DNA of 64,000 nt from Gelatoporia subvermispora B (GCA_000320605.2 KB445821.1:62001-126000), one strand, 5' to 3'; shown: positions 23,590-38,846, numbered from the stretch's first letter. Translations and numbers: made by a program. Notes: generated by a model not told the origin, from the sequence alone.

Positions 23590-24490
23590 CGGATCCTGGG
23601 TGGTTTGCGTCGTGGACTGCGCCGTGGACTGCTGGCAAGATCAGTCGGGCAAAGAGGTATCGGGAGACGCCTCCATAACGAGCGTATGGGACTCATTGAG
23701 GTTGTGAATGATAACTTCTGGCTTCGTATTGCTATGCCGTATGCCCTTGGGTGTATGTATAATTATACATTCCGCGTAGTCCGTTACTGACATCAATAGT
23801 GGCTAGTCTCTGAGGCTCACATGTTTGGTGACTGAAAACACCCCGAAGTTGAAGGCTTTGATGGATGTGCGCCATCTGTCTCGACTAGTACCACGATATC
23901 CAGTAAGTCGCAACTTACCCAGGTCTGTGAAATTGCCTCGGATAAGTCGCTCACGATTGCCTTGCAGGCCTGATGACTTCGTCCGACACTACCATTGACC
24001 GAACTCATTCATCCTGAGTGCTACGTTACTCGCGGTGACGGCCCAGGCAGCAGTGAAGGGCCGTCTGGTGCTTGATAGCATCGAGGATCACACTACACGT
24101 TAGTAGCAAGCCTTTGCTGAGACCTGAGCGTCGACGTTCACCAAACCTTGCTACAGATTGTCCGCGAACACTAAGAGAGGGGAGAAGGTGACTTTGCCAC
24201 TCTGTGCGATTGTGTACTGCTGCTGACCGGAGATTAGGCGCTTCGAAAAGAACTTCAAAAGCGATGTGGAGGCACATACGAAGAAGCTATTCATAGAGTC
24301 GAAGGATCCGAAGAATCTAGAAGCGTTCAAGCGCAAGTAGCGGTACAGGTACGTATATGCTGAGGTCGGATATGCGAGAGCGTGCACTTCAGTTCACTGT
24401 GGACTTTCGCGCGTCCCGTAAGTCGCAAATGGTGATCCTCGTTACACGATGCTGACCATCAAACGAGCAGGAATGCGTCGCGGACTAGTG
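23590..24490 (+). pseudogene. CFA synthase relic
   Basis: Pieces in the order of the gene at 7.0-8.95 kb: VVNDNFWLRIAMPYALG (about 23700), SEAHMFGD followed by a stop, DDFVRHYH followed by a TGA where the intact gene has Trp, VKGRLVLDSIEDH (about 24055), EAFKRK followed by TAG (24338-24340, again at a Trp), and YVYAEVGYARACTSV. The central exons with the SAM-binding VLEIGSGWG block are absent. It is a clear pseudogene with three in-frame stops and an internal deletion. Confidence 0.85.
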
Positions 24491-24890
24491 TGATTGATTC
24501 TAACGTCCGCCTTGTCGAGTTGCACTACCATTGCCCAATTGATGTTCGAGAGCAAGCGCGACCTGTGCTTTCTCAGCCAACATCCGTTGACCATTCTGTT
24601 TGTATGGCGTATTTTTGGGCATAAGCTTATACGCTCGAATTTTAGCCTGTTGATTTGTCTAATATGCTCCCTTCAACGACAAGGGTGATGCAATTTGCTC
24701 ATGATGGTGAAATGCGGGAGCGTCTGGCATAAAATCCGAGCGTGTAGACACAAAAAGAATGGCGGAGCGAGGAATCGAACGACGACGTCAGAAACCTTAA
24801 CCCGAGAGGCGCTCCGAAGACACCCGCGCGAGGCCGAGGTCGCCTCGTCCGACGCGCTGCCCCAAAATCTTCAGTCCACTCCTCTCCGTC
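24491..24890. promoter_or_regulatory. Upstream region of dihydrolipoyl dehydrogenase
   Basis: The 5' flank becomes CpG-rich from about 24760 to the start codon, unlike the neighbouring relics, consistent with the promoter and 5' UTR of a conserved gene. No TATA box can be assigned. Confidence 0.4.
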
Positions 24891-27845
<2,955 letters not shown>

Positions 27846-27922
27846 ACGCATCATCACGTTGCCCGTCCCATATGTCGCGTACTACAGTGCAGTGTTCCGT
27901 GATATATCTTTGTAATTTTTCC

Positions 27923-27928
27923 AATAAA
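27923..27928 (+). terminator. Polyadenylation signal AATAAA
   Basis: A canonical AATAAA 78 nt after the LPD1 stop codon, in a T-rich stretch. Confidence 0.6.
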
Positions 27929-28236
27929 AGCCAGCTCAAGAACCAGTCTCGCTGTGTGCTTGTGCCTATCATCGGCCTGGACGGTGATTTCCTTGCACTT
28001 GTTGTGAGTTGACTGCTCCGCTGCAGAACTATCTCATCGCATTAGCTCTGGAAACAAAGCAACATCTAGGAGAACCGCATCACAAGCTCAAGGTAGCCAT
28101 CTCAATGCTATGACAAACAATACAAGCGAGGTACGAGGTATGAAGGTGTCAGAACTAGCGACTAGTATCTCGGGATGACTTCGGTACAGCAGGGGTTTCA
28201 CGATACTGAAGACCTAGATTTCCTTCGTTAAAAATG
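27929..28236. other. Short convergent intergenic region
   Basis: It lies between the 3' ends of LPD1 and the metalloprotease gene. Nothing is recognised. Confidence 0.5.
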
Positions 28237-29618
28237 TCAGTCGGCTAGAGACAGCGTAGGGCCACCCACGTGCTCGAGCCATTGGATCTTGAGGGCGGGT
28301 CGCCGGAAGATGACTTCGTCGATTTGCGAGATGGACCCAAGCCTGACAACCGGACGAATGAGGACGTGAATACCCGAGGTACCTGATCTTAACTTACACG
28401 GCCCAGTTCTGTGCGTTGTTGCATTGTTGGATAGGTCCCAGAGCATATGCGCACCTTGCACATAAGGTGTATCAGTAAGTTAGGCGAAAGAGGTACTTCT
28501 GATCCCACTCACTGGTCCGGCTCGTACTTAAAGTCCTCCAAGCCACTTCCCAGGCCCGTTAAGAGCATCGTGTGTTGAGCCTCATGAAACATAGTCTAAT
28601 GGAAGTACGTGAATGGTTAGCCGGAGGTATCAATGGTCCCCACTCACGAAACCTTCACGAAAAATTCTCAGCGATCAGCGCTTCTCTCACATGTAGACTA
28701 CGCGGCGCACCTGGATACGCCGGGGAGGGAACTCCGTGACCACTGTGTCTATGTTCGTCTTCTCCTCCCTGTACGCCTCTACAACGGTGTCAAAATCCCC
28801 TTCGTCGAATTCGAAAGCGGTTTCGCAAACTACGATGGCGTTGTAGCGCGCGTCTTTTTTGCCGCGATTGGTTGTCTCGGCCGCGGCCCTTCCCTCGCAG
28901 GTGAGGCCGAACATGTTGTCCAGTGGGTTCGTATTCCGCGGCAAGTAGCTAATGTAGATGGTGTTTTCCGGTGCCTCCCCCAGAGTATACCCCATCCCAT
29001 TCGAAGCGTCAACATTTGTATCGCGTTTGGGTCACTGGGTAGACGATCGTAGACGTTCCGGAAATGATACTGAGCGGCGACGCTCAGTCCTGCTTGATCC
29101 CCAATGCCTACACGAAGGGGAAGCACGTCAAATTTTTGCATGTCTGAAAGGTCTATGGTTTGGAATACTTACCTTCCATCCAGATATCGAGCCCAGGGGA
29201 TCCCAATGCGCTGTCGCTACTTATCACATTGGCCGCTGCCAAGGCCAGACCTCCTGCATTTCCTAGGGCAGATTTGATCCACTGGACTTGCTTGGGATTA
29301 CAAGCTCCAACTGCGTCTGTCGGCCCGTTTATGATATTGGTAATGGGAGGTGCAACGAACGTGCTGCGGGCAACCTCGATATGATGTTTGCTCCCAGATG
29401 AAGGTAGAACGGGGGTGTGAAATACCTTCCCCGCTTAGGATCAGACAGTATTATCAGCTTCAATTGACGGTACTAAGTCGGGATTGTAAGTGTCCTCACC
29501 GTTGTTCAGAGAACCTACATCTACGATCACGGTGAGGTTTGAATTTATGATGGGTTAGGCTGATGCAGTAGAGGTAGCGAGTGCGAACAACGCCACAACC
29601 TGATATAAGTAACTTCAT
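28237..29618 (-). pseudogene. Aspzincin (M35-like) metalloprotease, N-terminus broken
   Basis: The C-terminal half is convincing. It has ACNPKQVQWIKSALGNAGGL, IVVCETAFEFDEGDF, the zinc motif FHEAQH (HExxH at 28586-28572), then GLEDFKYEPDQ, CAYALGPIQQCNNAQNWAV and a stop at 28237. The last three exons join in phase. HExxH followed by a downstream Asp before a Cys-rich helix is the layout of secreted fungal deuterolysin and peptidyl-Lys endopeptidases. The N-terminus is damaged. A candidate signal peptide (VVALFALATSTASA) is out of frame with its ATG at 29618 and runs into TAA. More stops follow before the catalytic part, and the frame changes between SDPNAIQ and GYTLGEAPEN. It could be a gene whose first exons I mis-spliced, but several independent lesions favour a pseudogene. 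Confidence 0.65.
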
Positions 29619-30470
29619 TGCGGCGTCCGGGAATGAGAACTTAATTTACTTCCGCGGCTCTGGTTTGCGCGTTGTATGCATGTTACAGTAGGAGAGAATA
29701 TGCACAACTCGCCGATCAAACGTGCCACCAAGAAATAGCCAACAACGTGCCGGACACGAATGGACGGATCCATCGAACTTTCGCAAGTCGGTGCCGACTG
29801 TCACAAATAACTAACCCCGTCCTTGTCAGGTACGCATTGACAGCACTGCCACTTTTTGAATGTCATGAGGACCGAAATTTCAACGATCGGGTCGAGCAAT
29901 GGGTCTGCTTCCTCCGACATTTTCGGCAAATGATCCAAGCCTGTGTCCGTTGAGGCCGAAGACAGATATCCACCGCTGAGCTGCGGTCTTTAAGCAGCTT
30001 CAGAACGTCAGCGTTGCTTGAATGAGTATCAGATGTAACTTCATATGGGCACTGCGACTTGTGTGCATCAAGAAAGACACGCTGAGCGCCAGTGTGCAAT
30101 GTGTGATCCCGCTGGGAAATATAATACAATAATCGTAAGGATACATGATACGCCAACAGTGGGTATGGGGATCTGGTCTGCGTAGTAACAACACGTCCCT
30201 GCCGAACATCGTCAAGTTATCTCTGAATGTAGAGAATAGAGACGATCAGATACGATGATTATCGTCGTTGGGCGCAGGGCACTTCTGGTATAGCGTTGGA
30301 TTTTAAACCTCTAGTGTAGAAGAACCCATCTAGACTTGGATCAGTGTTAGCCTCTTACGGGAGAAATGGCAGTACTTACGTGGGGCAGCTGGAAGTCAAG
30401 CACGATACGTGGCGGACTGTTCGTATCGCCCTCGGAAATTGCGTCCGTGTCCGAGAATGTCTGTGGTACG
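29619..30470. other. Spacer, no recognisable gene
   Basis: It lies between the metalloprotease 5' end and the 3' end of DUF6534 copy D. I see nothing supported. Confidence 0.45.
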
Positions 30471-32411
30471 TCAATCAAGCATCCGAATGACAACATACAG
30501 ATATCTGCTCACGTCAGCAGGATGCGTAGCTGAGACAGTGCTTGGAATACGGAACTGGCCAGCTAACACTGAAGTGAACTTGGTGCGGTCGCCGGTCATT
30601 GTGCGAAGGCCGGCGGGCATACTACGCAGCTTTTCGCGTGCGTTTAAACTGAGGTACATGACAAATGGCGAGGCTCCAATGAGTACTCAAATGCTCATTT
30701 CGGAGAGATTTGAGGGCTTACGTGGCAATTGCGGTGTTCACATAGCCTGACGACTAATCAGTACAAAAATCGGATACCGAAAGAACAGACGTACATTTGC
30801 TCACGAGCGAGAATGGAATGACAAACCAGTTTGTGCCGAGGGTTACATTAGACTGTGGAATGTGTCAAAGTGCGCCAAGTATCTAGGCGTAAAGTGGAAT
30901 ACTGACTACAGTGATTGCGCAAATAGCGAGAACCCTGTCCCGTGCATCAGGATGGTGTCTCTAACTCAGCGTATAACGACGAACGAAGTAACCAAGCCGG
31001 TATTGACAGTATACAGGACGAGCACGTTGATGAGCTTGTCCGTCCTACAGGCTTCATCATTCAACTGTGTATACTCTCAGTGAAGCTATCAATCACCTAG
31101 ATACTCCAGAGCGAATCTTGCGGAGATAGTAGCACAGAGAGCAGGTGATGGTGATGTCAGCTGTCATGCTGCAAGCGAGCCCAGCAGTAGAAGCCCACTA
31201 TAATATGTGAAGTCAGTTCAGAGGGCTCAGTGATGCCGTCAGAACAAACCGATATCGCTGTGAATGTTGAGATAGATGGATCTTGTGCTCTATGATAGTC
31301 AAGCATATGTGAGGTCATCCCGACAAGAAAATGACTTCTGTTCTCACATCCTAACAGTATAAACTGGTAAAACCCCATGCGTTATCATATTCCGGTCGTA
31401 TGCCAAGCAACAACTTACACATTCCGAAAGCTGTATGAGAGACCGTTCACTGATCATTATGACATTCCAGGAAAGATTTGAGAACGATGACCAACCAAAT
31501 TGTGCGAGTGAGAACGAAGTCTTTCAATGTGTGTCAGCGGAATTATATGGAACCAACCCCGGAGTTTTTGACATACAACCACAACAGGAATTACGATGCT
31601 TCTGCTCACTGGCGTAACATAAGTTTCAGTAGCAAGACGCGGTGAACGGTATAGACTTACGCATCCACACACGTGTGGCGAAGAAACTGTGTTGTGTAGG
31701 TTGGTCAACGGAGAACGTGACAGTTTGGATGGATTTACCACTGGGACACAAGGCCTAGGGTGATCTGTTTAACCATTCTCAACATCACCATGAACTATGG
31801 ACTGAAACTCGCGATCTCTCACCGTCAGAGCGATATCAGCCTATCGTGGCAGCTGGTCAGCCGAAACAGATTGGCATATGCCGTCCAACTCACAGCGATT
31901 CCTCTGGAGAAGTACTGTGAGTATCAGAACTAATCACACGGAAGTAACACCTACAATGGTACCTGTTGAATGGCAGCAAGGTCTCCGAAGTTATGAATCA
32001 GGTACAACCAAGTTCCATAAACGAGACCACCGAGCTGGGCCGTGTCCAGCATTCTGAGCAAGTGGTATGACGTCATCATGCGAGTCTCTAAGTGAAGGAA
32101 GACGACCACACGGACACGAGGATGCCGACCTAGTGCACAATTCCAGCCTTCGGTCAGAAGCATTGACGGAGCCAGCATCTGTACTCACGAACGCCCGCAC
32201 ATATCGTCGGTCGTCAGGATACCGAGTAAAATAGAGGTATGCTTGCAAGATGGTGATTCCATGGAACCTATATTTGCATCGAATAAATCAAAATTAGGCG
32301 AACTCAGCGAAGTAGCACTCACAATGCAGCAAACGGTACTGCCAAGAACAGCGCACCACAGTTTGGTATAACAAGTGTTTCTATCGAGTGGTTGGAAATG
32401 GGGGACGCCAT
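30471..32411 (-). CDS. DUF6534-type membrane protein, copy D
   Basis: Fungal multi-span membrane protein of unknown function. Exon 1 starts at 32411 (MASPISNHSIETLVIPN, GALFLAVPFAAL) and joins in phase to FHGITILQAYLYFTRYPDD, then the 14-nt micro-exon at 32129-32116 (VGILV). Next come MLDTAQLGGLVYGTWLYL, FFATRVWM, SMTADITITCSLCYYLRKIR, RTDKLINVLVLYTVNTGLVT, NWFVIPFSLVSK, YVNTAIAT and LNAREKLRSMPAG. The tail is open to a stop at 30471, but a further 3' exon is possible. All the blocks I recognise are free of stops and splice sites look normal, so this is one of the better candidates for a working copy. It stands alone between the metalloprotease and the MYND-SET gene. Confidence 0.75.
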
Positions 32412-33438
32412 CGTTCTCAAAAGAATCCGATGCAAGGGCGTTATTTTGAAGGAATAGGGGAGTCACTGTCTAGAGAAAATGACATCCGCTGACCCGTATC
32501 GGCTTATCTGGAAGCTCAGGTGGTTCGAGAAATAGCCCGTGATCCCCGTCTCACAGCATAATGATTCAATCATGATAAGAAGGATTCTATCAAAGCAGAG
32601 AACCACCATAGATGTCACGTCGATCTGGGTTGACGGCATCGACTTTCGTTGCCTGAGAGCTGTGCACATGTTACATCGTCGACATGTCCATACTACCACA
32701 GATGCAGCCGCAAGACGAGCAGGACATCTCTGTGGTGTGGTCGGCTGTCCTCAAAATCAGAGTATCCAGGGCAAATGCAGTATGTGAGACCACGCTCCAA
32801 GTTTAGCTGTGAATACAGTGAACGTGCAACTGCCACGTTGAGCCGCAGTCGCACAGGAAACCAATCGCAAAGTCAACTTTAGAGAATGTTTCTCATAAGA
32901 CATGATTTCATCAAGGTAGAAAACACAGAAGCCAGGGGGTTGAGATGCTCAAGTGCGTTCGACAGAAGTAGCTACACGGTCTCTGGAAATGGTAGCAATG
33001 CAAGCGGGACTGTCGTCAAACCCGCTTTCGCTTAACGCCATAATGAGCTTACATAATGTATCCGAGTCAAGGGATCCAGTTCGCATCACTGAATGTTTCC
33101 TCCGCGGTCTCTTCTTTCCCTAGCCTCTTGCGAACATTCTGCCCACCCAGACTGTATTCGATCCACTTAGTGCTGGCTGCAACGGAACGAAGTCCGTGAA
33201 TCTGATTCTTCGGGGTCCAACAACGGATGTGATTGCTATGAGGCTCACTGTATTGGAGTAAATGGGAAGTTGACTACAAGAGCGAACCTATCAGGAGTCG
33301 TAGTGAGAACCCTGGGTACACAGCTGGGTTACCATCCGTGCTGCGCTTCTTTGCTGTCCATCGCTACCAGAGAAACATGATAAATGACATGACAAATTCC
33401 TCGATACACCCGCGCTGCGCGCAGACCTGCCCCCAACA
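32412..33438. other. Spacer, no recognisable gene
   Basis: It holds the 5' flank of DUF6534 copy D and the 3' flank of the MYND-SET gene. No motif is recognised. Confidence 0.45.
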
Positions 33439-34976
33439 TCAAGCTCTCGACATCTCATGCGTACGTGCACCAACTTTCTTGGACAAATGGGGTTCTATAA
33501 GGGACCGCGCGGCCTTGTTTAACAATGTCTTCTCGGCGGAGATGGGCACCACCCCTCGGATGGGCGACCGCGTGCCAATCACGTCTTTGGCGTATTTGAT
33601 GGCGTTCGGTTTGTCGCCAAGGGCTGCGCAAACAAAGGCCAACTTCTGTCTGGTGTTTCTATAGCCTTGAAGGAGTTGTAAGTTCTCTTCCTCGATAAGC
33701 CTCAGGAGACGCAGGAGTTGCATCTTGTACTGATCATCAACTTGAGGCGGCTTCCGCAACCATCTCTCGAAAGTGGCGTCCTTCCACAGATGGTGAGACG
33801 CATGGATGCGGCGCCGACGCACGTCGGAATCGATCCGATGCTGACATGCCTCGCAAGCACAGGTGAATCCGTAAGGTGAGAGCGTACGCCGTCGCGTAGT
33901 ACAGGGGTCCAGTAGGTCGCAGTACATCGTAGTGATTTCTTCACCCTCGGCGATGTTTCGAACAGCACTGACCCTCAGGGACAAGGAACATAGGTCGAAA
34001 TCGACATGGGAGTTGGGACTGCAACTACGGTCGCATCAAGTGTGAGCTCAGGAACCAATGGCACTTTGCATATTGCTTACCTGTGATTGATCCTCGACAA
34101 CTCTTTTCCGATAACTGTGAACATACCCATGGGCCCCTCTGGCAGCTGCGTGATGACCTCCCGCAATCTCTCACCTACGCTGAACCCATTTGTTCTGAGA
34201 ATGCCAAACAGTTCCGGGGAGCCATCACGAAGATGCGAATTTGACAACGCGCAGTATGCCGCTCTATTCGCCGGTGTCATCCGCTTGATAGCGCATTTGA
34301 GCATCTCGTTGGAGTGTGCGATCATACTCTCTCGGTCAAATCCTCTCCCCTGCGTCGGCCAGAATGCCGCCGGCATGAGTAGCAGCGGCCGCTCGGCGAA
34401 TATGAGCTCGTGGGCTCGGATCGCGCGCGTCGCGAACATCCCGAGGCCGGCGCCTACCGAAGGAGCGATTTGATGGGCGGGGACCAGCGCGCGCGGCACA
34501 GCCTTGGGGAAGTCAGGCTGCGCGCAGATGGCCTCCTTCATGCCGCCGTACAGGATGCATTCTGTCACGCCGTCGGCATCGTTCGCGGCAGTGTTGAAGT
34601 ATGTGGCAGGGAGTCCCGCGAATCTGTATTGGTCATAGTTGATTGTCGTCGGCGCTGAGGTGTTGCCAGGCAGCTCTGGGTCCATTTCCATCAGGTGAAG
34701 CCCTCCAAAGGAGCGTTGGAGTGCACACAAAACACTTGCATGATCGTGTTCGCTCGGCGTACCGCCCAGACGGCACACTAATTTGTGTACTTTCCAGTGC
34801 TTGCGTTGGCACTCTTTGTTCTTAGGAATCCACTTCGGCGTCAGCGAAATACCTCATAGATGGATAGTGTGGCTTACACAGTATGTGGCCCTCTTACATG
34901 ATGAGCAGACGTTGAGCTGCGGGCCGTCTACGGTTGGCCGAGCATGGCACTGGAAGCAGAGAGCGACTGTAGACAT
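33439..34976 (-). CDS. MYND finger and SET domain protein (SMYD-like)
   Basis: SET proteins of this class methylate lysines; the target here is unknown. Three exons splice in phase: 34976-34878, 34820-34081 and 34024-33439, giving 474 aa. The MYND finger (residues about 7-50) is split by intron 1: CFQC, CSSC, YCNKEC, then KHWKVHKLVC. A SET core follows, with GLGMFATRAIRAHELIFAERP near residues 135-155, the split-SET motif INHSCSPNSHVDFD across intron 2, EGEEITTMYCDLLD, and a post-SET CACEAC. A helical C-terminal region ends with the stop at 33439. All zinc-binding Cys and His and the NHSCSPN motif are present, so it should be functional. A tandem duplication starting inside exon 2 copied only its 5' part (38516-38846). 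Confidence 0.92.
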
Positions 34977-35453
34977 TGCGTTAGGGATCGTTTCGTATCA
35001 GAGAGAACAGGTCTAGGCGGTTGAGTCTGCAGAAATTTGTAGAACTGTTGATTCCCCGACATTGGCAATAGTGTCATATATATACACAATGACATTGCGG
35101 TGTGGCCCGACAAGGAGTGGCCATCGAAGGCCACAGTCTGCGACGACGAAAGCGACAGAGGTCTGTAGCGCTCGTGGCGCTTTCTCGGCAGCTTGCGGGT
35201 GGCTTGGCGGTGGTAACGGAAGCTGTGCAGCGAAAGCGCGCTGTGGACAATCCAGAATGCATCCACCGACCCGATACATTGGAGTTGCTGTCGACTCGAG
35301 CTACCTGACCTGTGTGTCCAACGCACTATGACCATGGTTCCAGTGGGAGTAGTTCGCACGTATGAGAGGGTATAGCAGTGGTATTCAGCCATTTCGAAAT
35401 CATACAAAATGAGTACGCAGAACTGTCTTCATAAACTGCGCAAGATCGAACTA
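34977..35453. promoter_or_regulatory. Spacer between MYND-SET and P450-2
   Basis: It contains the MYND-SET 5' flank and P450-2 3' flank. It is clearly similar to 38847-39360 in unit 2, so it was duplicated with the genes. No specific sites can be assigned. Confidence 0.45.
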
Positions 35454-37621
35454 TTACACTGGACCTCTGCTGCGGACCCCGATCTCAACCAACAGGTCCG
35501 CCCTCTTGATCACGAAGTAATCCTTCAACTTGCTCTCATACGAATCTATATCGTAGCCAGGCGCGAAGCGAAGCTCCAAGCGTTGCAGCATATGGCAGAC
35601 TACCATACGCATCTCCTGCAGAGCCAGATTCTTGCCGACGCAGTTCGAGGGGCCGAAGGAGAATGGCATGAACGCGTTGGTATCATGGACAAATGTGCTC
35701 TCGTTGATGCCGGCTTCCTGTGATGTCATCTCGCCGATCGCGATCAGCCAGCGATTGGGCCAGAAGGAGGATGTGTACGGCGCAAAATTACGGGCATCGC
35801 GGTTCACACAATATGTTGGGATGATTGTGCCAGTGCCCTCGGGTATATAGCTGGTGGGGGCGATGTCATTAGATCGAGGTCAACTTCCGCAAATGGGCAA
35901 ATACTTACTATGGACCCACGACCTTGCCTCCAGGGGGACTGACGCGCTGGCTACCACCAGGGACAACGGGAAATAGGCGCAGAGCCTCGTTTCTGGCTAC
36001 ATTGTAAGGTATCCAAGCCTTGTATAGGGATAAGTGATGACATACATCGCGGCATTAAGAATTGGCATGGTCTGATGATGCTTCGTGTCGAGAGCGTTCT
36101 CTCCAGCTGGGTAGTACTTGTCGATCTCAGCCTGAAGCCGCTTGTACTCGGCAGGGTTCGCAAGTAGGAAGTAGAACAGGTTCGTCAATACATTTGCCGT
36201 GGTGTCCGACCCGGCAATAAGAGCGAGGATCCCGTCGTTGATGACTTCAGGAAGGGAACGTTTGTGTTTCTCCAAACCGTCTTCGTCGTTCTGCGCGATG
36301 GAACATCAGACAGTGTGAAGAGTATCTGCACACGTGGAAGTGGGATTACGAGATGGTAGAATAAATCCTTGGAAATCGATCCTCGCTCAACACGGCGCTT
36401 TGCACGACCCGTGCAGTATTCTCGGAATCGATGGATGTCTTTTCCGAGACCCAGAGGGACTAGCTGCTTAACATACATTGCGCCCCATGGCATGTATGAG
36501 AAGACTTGGCCAGCTCTGTATCAAATTGTGTCACTAGAAGATGCATCTGATTGCAAGAACGGCTTACTCTTGACTGTCTTGCATGATACCCCACACACCA
36601 TCGACGTCCCCATTTGCAAGCATGTGGGGGCCTTCACCGAACCTGTGTTACTGTGTATCAATATGTCTGGGTCTCGACATGTATGAACGTACGCTATACG
36701 ACTAATAACATCGAATCTGAATAATGCCGTAAGCATCTTAGATGAATTGCAAATAGTCTCGAGGCGGGCTTACGTGAACCAGCTGAAGTAGGTTCCGAGA
36801 TCGAAGCTTCCCGTCTGTCTCCCCACTGTATCCACGAGCTCTTGTACGAATCCTGCAACTATGAGCTCGTATTCCTTGAGTGCTGTTGAATTGAAACCGC
36901 GGTTCCACCGCTTGCGTAAAGCAGAATGATGCTCTCCGGACGTAGATATGAGAGATACTACTGGAGGATACAGACCCCGAGCTTTGTATGCTGTGACAGG
37001 ACAGCTGGGTCATAATATCTGACATGGCCGCATCTCCTGAAGCCACGTACTTTCATTTTTGGGAAGCCCGGAAGTACCCAGCATACCAGGTATTGCCGCA
37101 GGATCGCGAATGGAGAGAGCGTTTGGTCCTAGAGAGCACAAGATCAGCGCTCAGTTCATTGGCGCCTATTGCGAAAAGCTTACCGACACGAACAACATCA
37201 CCGTATCGCTCATGCAGCTGATCGAGGTGCATGTGTTGGAAACCTCCCAGGGCGACACGCGTAAACGCCAAGCGGGAGACTTTGTGCAGAAGGGGGCCGG
37301 GGTACTGTGCAAGAGGATGAAACGGAGACAGGCGGTATATCACAACAGAGCTAGCAAGAATCGCCCAGTACACAAGGGATGTACCCCAGATCGAGAGTAG
37401 TGTACCATCGTAAGACGTGAAAGCAGAAAGCAAGACAGGCGGGATACCAAGGATCACAAGATGAACAAGTGGTTCTTTGGGCTCATATCGCCTGAAGGTC
37501 CAGTGCGCCATCTAAGGACGCGTTATGGCAAATCATCTAAATGAGATCAGCTGGCACTTACGATAGATGCAATGGCTACGATTGGGATGGACTTCATCTC
37601 CGGGGATTCAAGAACCGACAT
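35454..37621 (-). CDS. Cytochrome P450 monooxygenase (P450-2)
   Basis: An intact ten-exon paralogue of P450-1: 37621-37562, 37511-37184, 37128-37051, 36990-36774, 36716-36693, 36642-36568, 36515-36350, 36290-36046, 35992-35909 and 35850-35454. It encodes 557 aa, with exons 3-9 the same length as in P450-1. It begins MSVLESPEMKSIPIVAIASI, followed by hydrophobic spans, HPLAQYPGPLLHK, RVGPNALSIRDPAAI, RKRWNRGFNSTALKEYE, I-helix AGSDTT, ExxR in INEALRLFP, FWPNRWL and the heme loop FSFGPSNCVGKNLA. All splice sites used are GT-AG. The substrate is unknown. It is the intact member of the tandem duplication; its partner P450-3 is dead. Confidence 0.93.
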
Positions 37622-38515
37622 GGTGGCGGGGTGCTCACACTACGTCGTGAGCCAAGTAATGGCCCGGATGGAGAAGGAGTCGGTATATAAAGTCTGGTAA
37701 ATGCTGCCGAGATCTGGGCGTCCCAACGCGCGTCCAGCTGGCCGATAACCAGCAATTGAGGCAGGGTCAGATTTATGAGGCTATGCAACGGATTCTCCAC
37801 GTCGAGAAGCACAGTCATCGGACTTCCGTACACGTGATGTGTCCCAAGCCGCGGGGATATCCCACAATGCAGATTCGAACCGCTGTGAATCCCGTCAAGA
37901 TTCGACATTGCCGGAGATACATGCTGCATCTGTCCCATCTGTCATCCCGATAGTCAGGCTCAGTCCATGTTTCGCGGACGTCGGCAACATTGAGCATACG
38001 GTCCGCGGCAAAATTAGCGCTTTCACGTGCTCCAGGTAGCGAAGTATATGAGACAGAATTGATCGCACCTGACGCTCAGCTCATGATACAAGCACATAGC
38101 TGTGTAGGTCGGAGTACACCCCGATCATCGCCAAATAACTCGATCCCTTCAAAGTCTGATGCGAGTGATATAGCCGTCATCTGTAGTGCAAGCCGCTCCT
38201 CACCCGATATCGCCATCTGACAACTACTCCCATGAGACATCGAGACGCGCGTATATCCGCTATAGCACCTTCTATGAGTCTCAGTACTGGTTTGTGCTAG
38301 CGAATGTCTGTAAGGGAGAGTTCGTCAGACCGAGTGGCTGTGGAACTCTTTCGCAGCTACATTTCTCACTGGACATGCTTTAGGCGCTGTACATTCTGAC
38401 TCCTGAGTGAGGCCATCGCCAGTGCGCAGCCGAATTGAAGCTGACGACCGAGATGAAGATCATGGCAGAAAGCAGCGTGGAGATGAAGGTAACGAGGAAA
38501 AGTATCTGCCTGATG
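37622..38515. promoter_or_regulatory. Upstream region of P450-2
   Basis: Homologous to 41528-42135 upstream of P450-3. About 260 bases here (roughly 37925-38185) have no counterpart in unit 2, so an insertion or deletion separates the two promoters. No gene is supported. Confidence 0.5.
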
Positions 38516-38846
38516 ATTGTCGTCGGCGCTGAGGTGTGGGCAGACAGTTCTGGATCCATTTCCATCAGGTGCAGCCTCTCAAAGGAGCCTTGAAGCGCCC
38601 ACAGAGCACTTGCGTGATCTTCTTCGCTCGGCGTACCGTGCAGACGGCACACTGATCTGTGGACTTTCCAGCGCATCCATTGACTTTGTTTTTAGGAACA
38701 CATTTTAGTATCAGCGTGATACCTCGCAGATGGATGGTGTAGCTTACACAACATGTAGCTCTCTTACATGACGAGCAGGCGTTGAGCTGCGGACCGTCTA
38801 CGGTTGGCCGCGCATGGCACTGGAAGCAGAGAGCGACTGCAGACAT
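38516..38846 (-). pseudogene. MYND-SET 5' fragment (duplicate, truncated)
   Basis: A copy of exon 1, intron 1 and the first about 190 bases of exon 2 of the MYND-SET gene, starting at 38846 (MSAVALCFQCHARPTVDG). Exon 1 now ends RATCC rather than RATYC. A small deletion after NK removes the next Cys ligand and shifts the frame. The copy ends at the duplication junction near 38516, before any SET sequence. It could encode no MYND-SET protein. Confidence 0.88.

Larger units (their letters stand above)
34640..38515. repeat. Tandem duplication, unit 1 (MYND-SET 5' part to P450-2)
   Basis: It begins inside exon 2 of the MYND-SET gene, at GATTGTCGTCGGCGCTGAGG near 34640. It runs through the MYND exons, a spacer, all of P450-2 and its upstream region. 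The same order follows from 38516 with moderate divergence. Confidence 0.88.

Noticed and set aside
24765..24830. tRNA-like 3' half on the minus strand (GTTCGATTCC-type loop with CGGAGCG/CGCTCCG pairing)
   Set aside because: The enclosed sequence is only about 55 nt, the T-stem does not pair, and no D-arm or anticodon arm fits. Treated as chance in a CpG-rich promoter.
35951..35998. Simple acceptor ATGTAG for exon 9 of P450-2
   Set aside because: It breaks the ExxR exon; the acceptor seven bases further on gives INEALRLFP in phase and the same exon length as P450-1.
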